Below, one piece after another: positions 59,691-64,000 of a stretch of 64,000 nt of DNA (its first letter is position 1; each line of letters starts with the position of its first letter). The stretch is from Rhizophagus irregularis. Taxonomy: Eukaryota; Glomeromycota; Glomeromycetes; Glomerales; Glomeraceae. The position numbers and the translations under genes are program-made. The notes under the pieces were generated by a model. The model was not told the origin of the DNA. It saw only the letters and a program-made list of their open reading frames with translations, and did not search any database. Location: the NCBI RefSeq assembly GCF_026210795.1, contig NC_089454.1, positions 930,001-994,000 of the forward strand, written 5' to 3'.

Positions 59691-62095
59691 TCATTCCCGA
59701 AGTTCCGCAGACAAAACGTCATGTGACGTAAGACTAAAATCGTTCCCGTCCAGCACATTCTTAATCTCATTTTCAGGATAATTTTCATTGACGGGATATC
59801 CATGCTCTTTTTCTTTTATTTTTTGCTGTTCGTCATCCAATGTAAGTACGTCCCAATTCGTCTTTTCCCAATATTTTTCTATATAAGCTACAATTTTTGA
59901 AACTGGTGAACGCTTTTGTTCTTTTCTTATTTTAGATCCAATTTTATCGGCTTTTTCTTTGATTTCTTTATTTGATAATACAATTAATAACTCTGTAGTA
60001 ATTTTTTCTGTCGTAACTGCGTTTGCTTGTATTCCTGTACTAGGTGCAACACCAAGATGATATAAAATTGATGCCCACCAAGGTTGATCTGCAAAATGCG
60101 GGATCTTCATAAACCAAAAATAAATCAAATAGTCCATTTTATTAATTTTATTATTATTAGACTATAAAAAAGATTTCAAAAATTACAAATTATGCTTACC
60201 ACAATGGATGGAACACCGGCTCTTATAACAGCATGTGTAGTACCTGCTCCTCCATGATGTACAACACAAGATACTTGTGGGAATAACCAAGAGTGAGGAA
60301 CATGGTTAAGAATAAAGACTCGTCCATTTTTTACAGCATCATTCAACTCTTCAGACTCTACACTTTTTTTTTAAAAAAAAAAAATCGAGTCAATAAAATG
60401 TAAAGATTCAATAGTACGGCAATATAAAAAGACTTACCTCCCAACACCTGAAAACAAAGCTCTTTGATTTTCTGGTAAAAGGTCCATTACTCGCAGCCAA
60501 ATACTCACTCGAGATTTTACGTCACTAAAACTGTGCATTGATCCATATCCAAAATATATAGGGTTTCCTTTTATTGATAAGAATTCTACTAGATCATTTG
60601 GAGGGACATAATCTTCTAATTCCTCCTCAATACTTAAATATGGATAATCCAATTGAACCTCGTTTAGTGGATTTAACCTATAAGTGGTTAAATTCATTAA
60701 AAATAAGTTTCCTTGTCTATAAGAAATCTATATTTCAAATATCTATGAATCTACAATTTTAAACTTACGGATTTTTTTGGATTTGGATAAGATTTTTATT
60801 CAACGCGTGAATAACAAGAATTTGATTCTTTTCAAAAGCTCCACCTGGCAACCATGGAAGCCTTCCTGCTTTCGGTAATCCAAGTTCTTTAAGCCTCTTA
60901 TTATATATCTATTTTTTTTAATTATTAAAATTATTGACAATCTAAATTAAAGGAAAAAATGAATGAATGAAATTTCCTTACGGGTAAAAGGCCAATGTCT
61001 GACCAAAATGAGGCAACGTAATCCTATAAATCAATAACTAATCATTAAATGAAATAAGTTAAATCTAAATATATTTTGCAAAAAATTTAACATACGACAG
61101 TTTTCCATATCTTGAAATTAAGTTCAAATGGAAGCCATTGTAACGAATCAAATGAACGCCCGTAAGCGGCCTAAAAATTATCCAGATATTAAATATAAAC
61201 TAAAATTTTGGAATTAGGTTTAATTAGAATATTTAAAATATACATACGCCTGCATAACTTTTTGTACTTGCCCATGGATAAAAGCAAATATAAGCGACGG
61301 GAATGTTTCTAACAAGACACTATCAATAAAAAAAAAGTTTTTTTTAGTGTTTATAATCAAATGAATCAGCAAAATAAATACTTACCTCAGGATACATATA
61401 TGCTGCTCCCGTACCAAGAACTACAAAGTCTATATTTTTCAAAACATTCGCAGCATCACTAATAAAAAAACCTCATTTTAGTAATATATATATGTATAGA
61501 TAAATACAAGATATCGTTCCAAGTCCTTTTTACCTATATGATTTTTGAAAGCCTTGTTTTAAGAATTTGAACATAAATGGTGACCCTAATATGGAATATG
61601 AAGAAAATTTAACCATTCGCCTTCCTATAATTACATATTAGTTAATACATAAGATCAAGATCAACTTACGATCAAATTATTATAAAAATCTTTTTAGAAA
61701 AGAATTCACCTGAATCAGTATTCTCCCATTCATGCTGCATATCCCACTACAAGATGACGCAATATTAAATAAACATAATGAATGATATGACGACTAAATT
61801 ATATGATAATGTTTGATCCATACATTCATTTCTCTGAATGCAAATTTTTTCTCTTCAATTAATGATCGAAATCGAGAATTTGCGGCAATTATTACGTTAT
61901 GTCCACGTTGTCGAAAACCAAATCCAAGGTTCACAAAAGGAATGACATCCCCCATAGACCCAACCGCTATAAAATATTTATTTAAGTAATTATCCAAGAA
62001 TTATTACTAAACGTGAAATATGAAATATTACCCAACAATAGAACATTTTTTGGTGATTGCGAAGGCTCAAGATCGCTTATACTCGAAATGGACAT
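59691..62095 (-). CDS. UDP-glycosyltransferase family 1, sterol glucosyltransferase-like (12 exons)
   Basis: Predicted to move a sugar from a UDP-sugar to a lipophilic acceptor such as a sterol, probably in the cytosol or at membranes. Exons (high to low): 62095-62032, 61966-61824, 61746-61710, 61624-61534, 61458-61386, 61319-61248, 61170-61096, 61023-60982, 60908-60769, 60716-60438, 60362-60200, 60104-59691. All introns are GT-AG and all phases agree, giving 530 aa. The N-terminal Rossmann motif [10 protein letters not shown] is at residues 23-32 with [11 protein letters not shown] after it. The donor-binding signature HHGGAGTT (374-381) and ADQPWW (398-403) are intact. No GRAM or PH domain precedes the catalytic region, unlike yeast Atg26. 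Exon 11's acceptor (60363) was chosen because it keeps the frame open; the nearby TGTAG site does not. Confidence 0.9.
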
Positions 62096-62855
62096 TTTAA
62101 GGGAAAAAAGATAAGCTAGCTAGATAGTAAATTTTAAGATCTATTTATAAAATCTAAACAATAGATCTGCGCACACCTGTTGAGGCTTGTGCAGCCCGAG
62201 AATGTATCATATGATCATTACAGTACTCTTAATCCAATCATAATTCCATGATGCTTCACAAAACTTGGTGTTATACATCGTTAATTTTTAATTTGTCTAC
62301 TATATTTGCAATAATTTAACCATTTTGGCATTTCTAATCTCCCCTGATAACCAAGAGATCAAATGTGAAAAAAACCAACATTTTGATACGATATGGCGGC
62401 TCAATTGTTGTTGGTTTCTCGAATTTTAAGACCGAGAAATTTATGGAACTGGGCTTAGCCGCTAATAACTTAAATAGTATTATGACGTAATCTATATTAA
62501 TTTCCTTATTTAGGCTCCTTATTTCGATTATCTTTTTTTGGGATGACGTCAAGAGAGGCCAGTATGACCTTCCATTTTAGTAATTAGTAACATACTTTAA
62601 AAATTATAATTTTGAATTGAAGGGGTTTAAACCGGTAATTACTAAAATAATTATTATACTTAAAAATATTTTAAAAATATGATAATTTAAATACAATTTT
62701 AATTTTCATTTTTTTTTTAATTCCACTGCACATTTATTAAGAAACAAGTCAAGATTTTATAAATGTATAAATACATAGGGAGCTATCTAGACTATTTATT
62801 CAAATTAAACTATTTATTATCCCATTTTGGGATTTCACATATACACAGTTGGGCA
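62096..62855. other. Upstream region of the glycosyltransferase
   Basis: Should contain the promoter of the minus-strand gene. No clear TATA box could be assigned. The 72-codon minus-strand frame at 62334-62552 is unsupported. Confidence 0.45.
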
Positions 62856-62967
62856 TAGGGTTCCTTAAAATCAAATCAAATTAAATATCAAATATTTGTC
62901 AAATTAACCAATTAAATTAAAGAATTTTCAAATCAAATCAAATCAAATTCCAAATTGTAGAACCCTA
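62856..62967. repeat. Small TAGGGTTC inverted-repeat element
   Basis: TAGGGTTCC at the left and GAACCCTA at the right enclose 112 bases rich in CAAATCAAAT repeats. The ends look hAT-like, but the flanks GTTGGGCA and ATCAGGAA do not match, so this is tentative. Confidence 0.45.
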
Positions 62968-63149
62968 ATCAGGAAGTTATAATACTATACAAATACAGCT
63001 CATATAAAATGAACTTTATCTTAATTCTAATAGTCTAAGCTTAACAAATTACAAAGCTAACTCCAAAATAAACCATATTAAGGATCAAACTAGAACTCTG
63101 CTTACTTATAATAAAAGTCACTGTATAAAATTGGCCCTTTAACTAATGA

Positions 63150-63790
63150 TTTTACCTTATTTTTTTCTTAAATTCTATTGGTTAATTGGTTAAAAAAGAA
63201 AAAAATCCTAACAATGTAACATAAAATTTCCTTTTATAGGAGACCGTTAAAGCAGAGTAGAATCACATGACTTTCAAAATTTTTCTTTTTTTTAAATAAA
63301 ATAAACTCTTTATTATATACAAAACCTTTCAAATAAACGTATACTAAGTGCATTTTAACTGCAAGCTTACTTAGAGCACAAAATGAGGTTTAAAACACCA
63401 GTTTTGATTTATTCAACTTTTTCAATTTTGTTAAAATTGTTCTATCCTTTTTTGGGTATGATTAGCAAAATTCATTTGCTTATATGTAAAGTCAAAAACA
63501 TTGTTCAAAATCCACTTTTTCTTCTTAAATAAACTTGCGAAGCAGGCAAAATACATTTATTTAATGATTTTCAAGTTCACTTTAATTTTAGTTTATAAAA
63601 AATTTATTAAATCATAATAATTTTAAATCACGTGATTCTACCCCACTTTAACAGGCCCCTTTTATAGTAGGATTTGCAAAGAATTTTATATATAATTTTT
63701 ATCTTAAACCTAGAGGTGACCTATCTTATAAGTAAACAAAGTCTTATTAAACTTCCCTATGATCCTTACAGGTATTAGCAAAATGGTATA
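63150..63790. repeat. Diverged copy of the repeat at 19.77-20.16 kb
   Basis: It shares a TACCTTA-TTTTTTCTTAAA segment, a TTATATATAATTTTTAT segment and a GA(C/T)CTATCTTATAA-type segment with the other copy. It is interrupted by the element at 63240-63658. Confidence 0.65.
63240..63658. mobile_element. 419-bp MITE with 9-bp TSD
   Basis: The ends GAGACCGTTAAAGCAGAGTA and GGGCCTGTTAAAGTGGGGTA (reverse strand) are inverted repeats, with AGAATCAC(A/G)TGA following. CTTTTATAG is duplicated exactly (63231-63239 and 63659-63667). The repeat copy near 20.03 kb lacks it. The 9-bp duplication suggests a Mutator-like origin. Confidence 0.85.
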
Positions 63791-64000
63791 CAAATGATTA
63801 GAATTAATATATTTTTATTTTGAGTTTCATCTACTAATAAATGTACTTGTTTAAAGAATACTATATAAAGAATTAGCATATTTTAGGATAGGAATTTATG
63901 AACATAAGAAAGCAGAGTTCTTTTAATACTTCATTAAACTAGTAGTCATAATAATCTATCTAATCTAAATAGATATATTAGGTCTATCTGATTACATTTC

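Noticed and set aside
60359-60437. Alternative exon 11 acceptor TGTAG at 60358-60359
   Set aside because: It places a stop within two codons; the AG at 60364-60363 keeps the frame and the total phase sum correct.

Overview
The window reads as nuclear DNA of a very AT-rich fungus. It is most likely an arbuscular mycorrhizal fungus (Glomeromycotina, Rhizophagus-like); this is inferred, not proven. Support comes from the low GC content, short GT-AG introns, a fungal Zn2Cys6 regulator, a fungal-type mitoribosomal protein, Crinkler-like genes, and a dense mixture of decayed Helitron, pogo/Tigger, Tc1, hAT-like and MITE-like elements. No rRNA, tRNA or CRISPR array was found.

Layout. 1-6.1 kb is gene-free AT-rich DNA leading to a TATA box. 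6.6-7.6 kb holds an intact two-exon C2H2 zinc-finger gene (302 aa). 9.86-11.09 kb holds an MRP51-like mitoribosomal protein with a repeat-built C-terminus, followed by minisatellites (11.1-12.5 kb). 14.2-14.8 kb (minus) holds a short Zn2Cys6 regulator. 16.7-27.4 kb is a gene desert built of MITE and fold-back elements; several have exact 8- or 9-bp target duplications, and one is a 522-bp near-perfect palindrome. 27.4-30.5 kb is a complete but dead Tigger/pogo transposon, itself split by a 196-bp MITE. 30.6-32.5 kb has a MITE and a dead Tc1-type transposase. 32.8-40.2 kb is a less AT-rich island of decayed genes: two Crinkler-like genes with related upstream sequences, a coiled-coil gene and two unrecognised spliced genes. 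41.1-48.2 kb has two diverged copies of one decayed minus-strand gene, each disrupted by different elements. 48.8-56.4 kb is a decayed Helitron Rep-helicase gene, broken by a 2.9-kb hAT-like element that carries about 20 copies of a ~118-bp satellite. 56.8-58.3 kb has two more elements. 59.7-62.1 kb (minus) is an intact 12-exon family-1 glycosyltransferase (530 aa). The rest is AT-rich repeat.

Only four genes look functional: C2H2, MRP51-like, Zn2Cys6 and the glycosyltransferase. Nearly everything else is mobile DNA or its remains. The feature I could least explain is a ~115-bp sequence module that recurs, in single, tandem and inverted form, inside elements with different terminal repeats. 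Two short palindromic motifs (TCACGTGA and AATTCTGGCCAGAATT) also recur in these elements.
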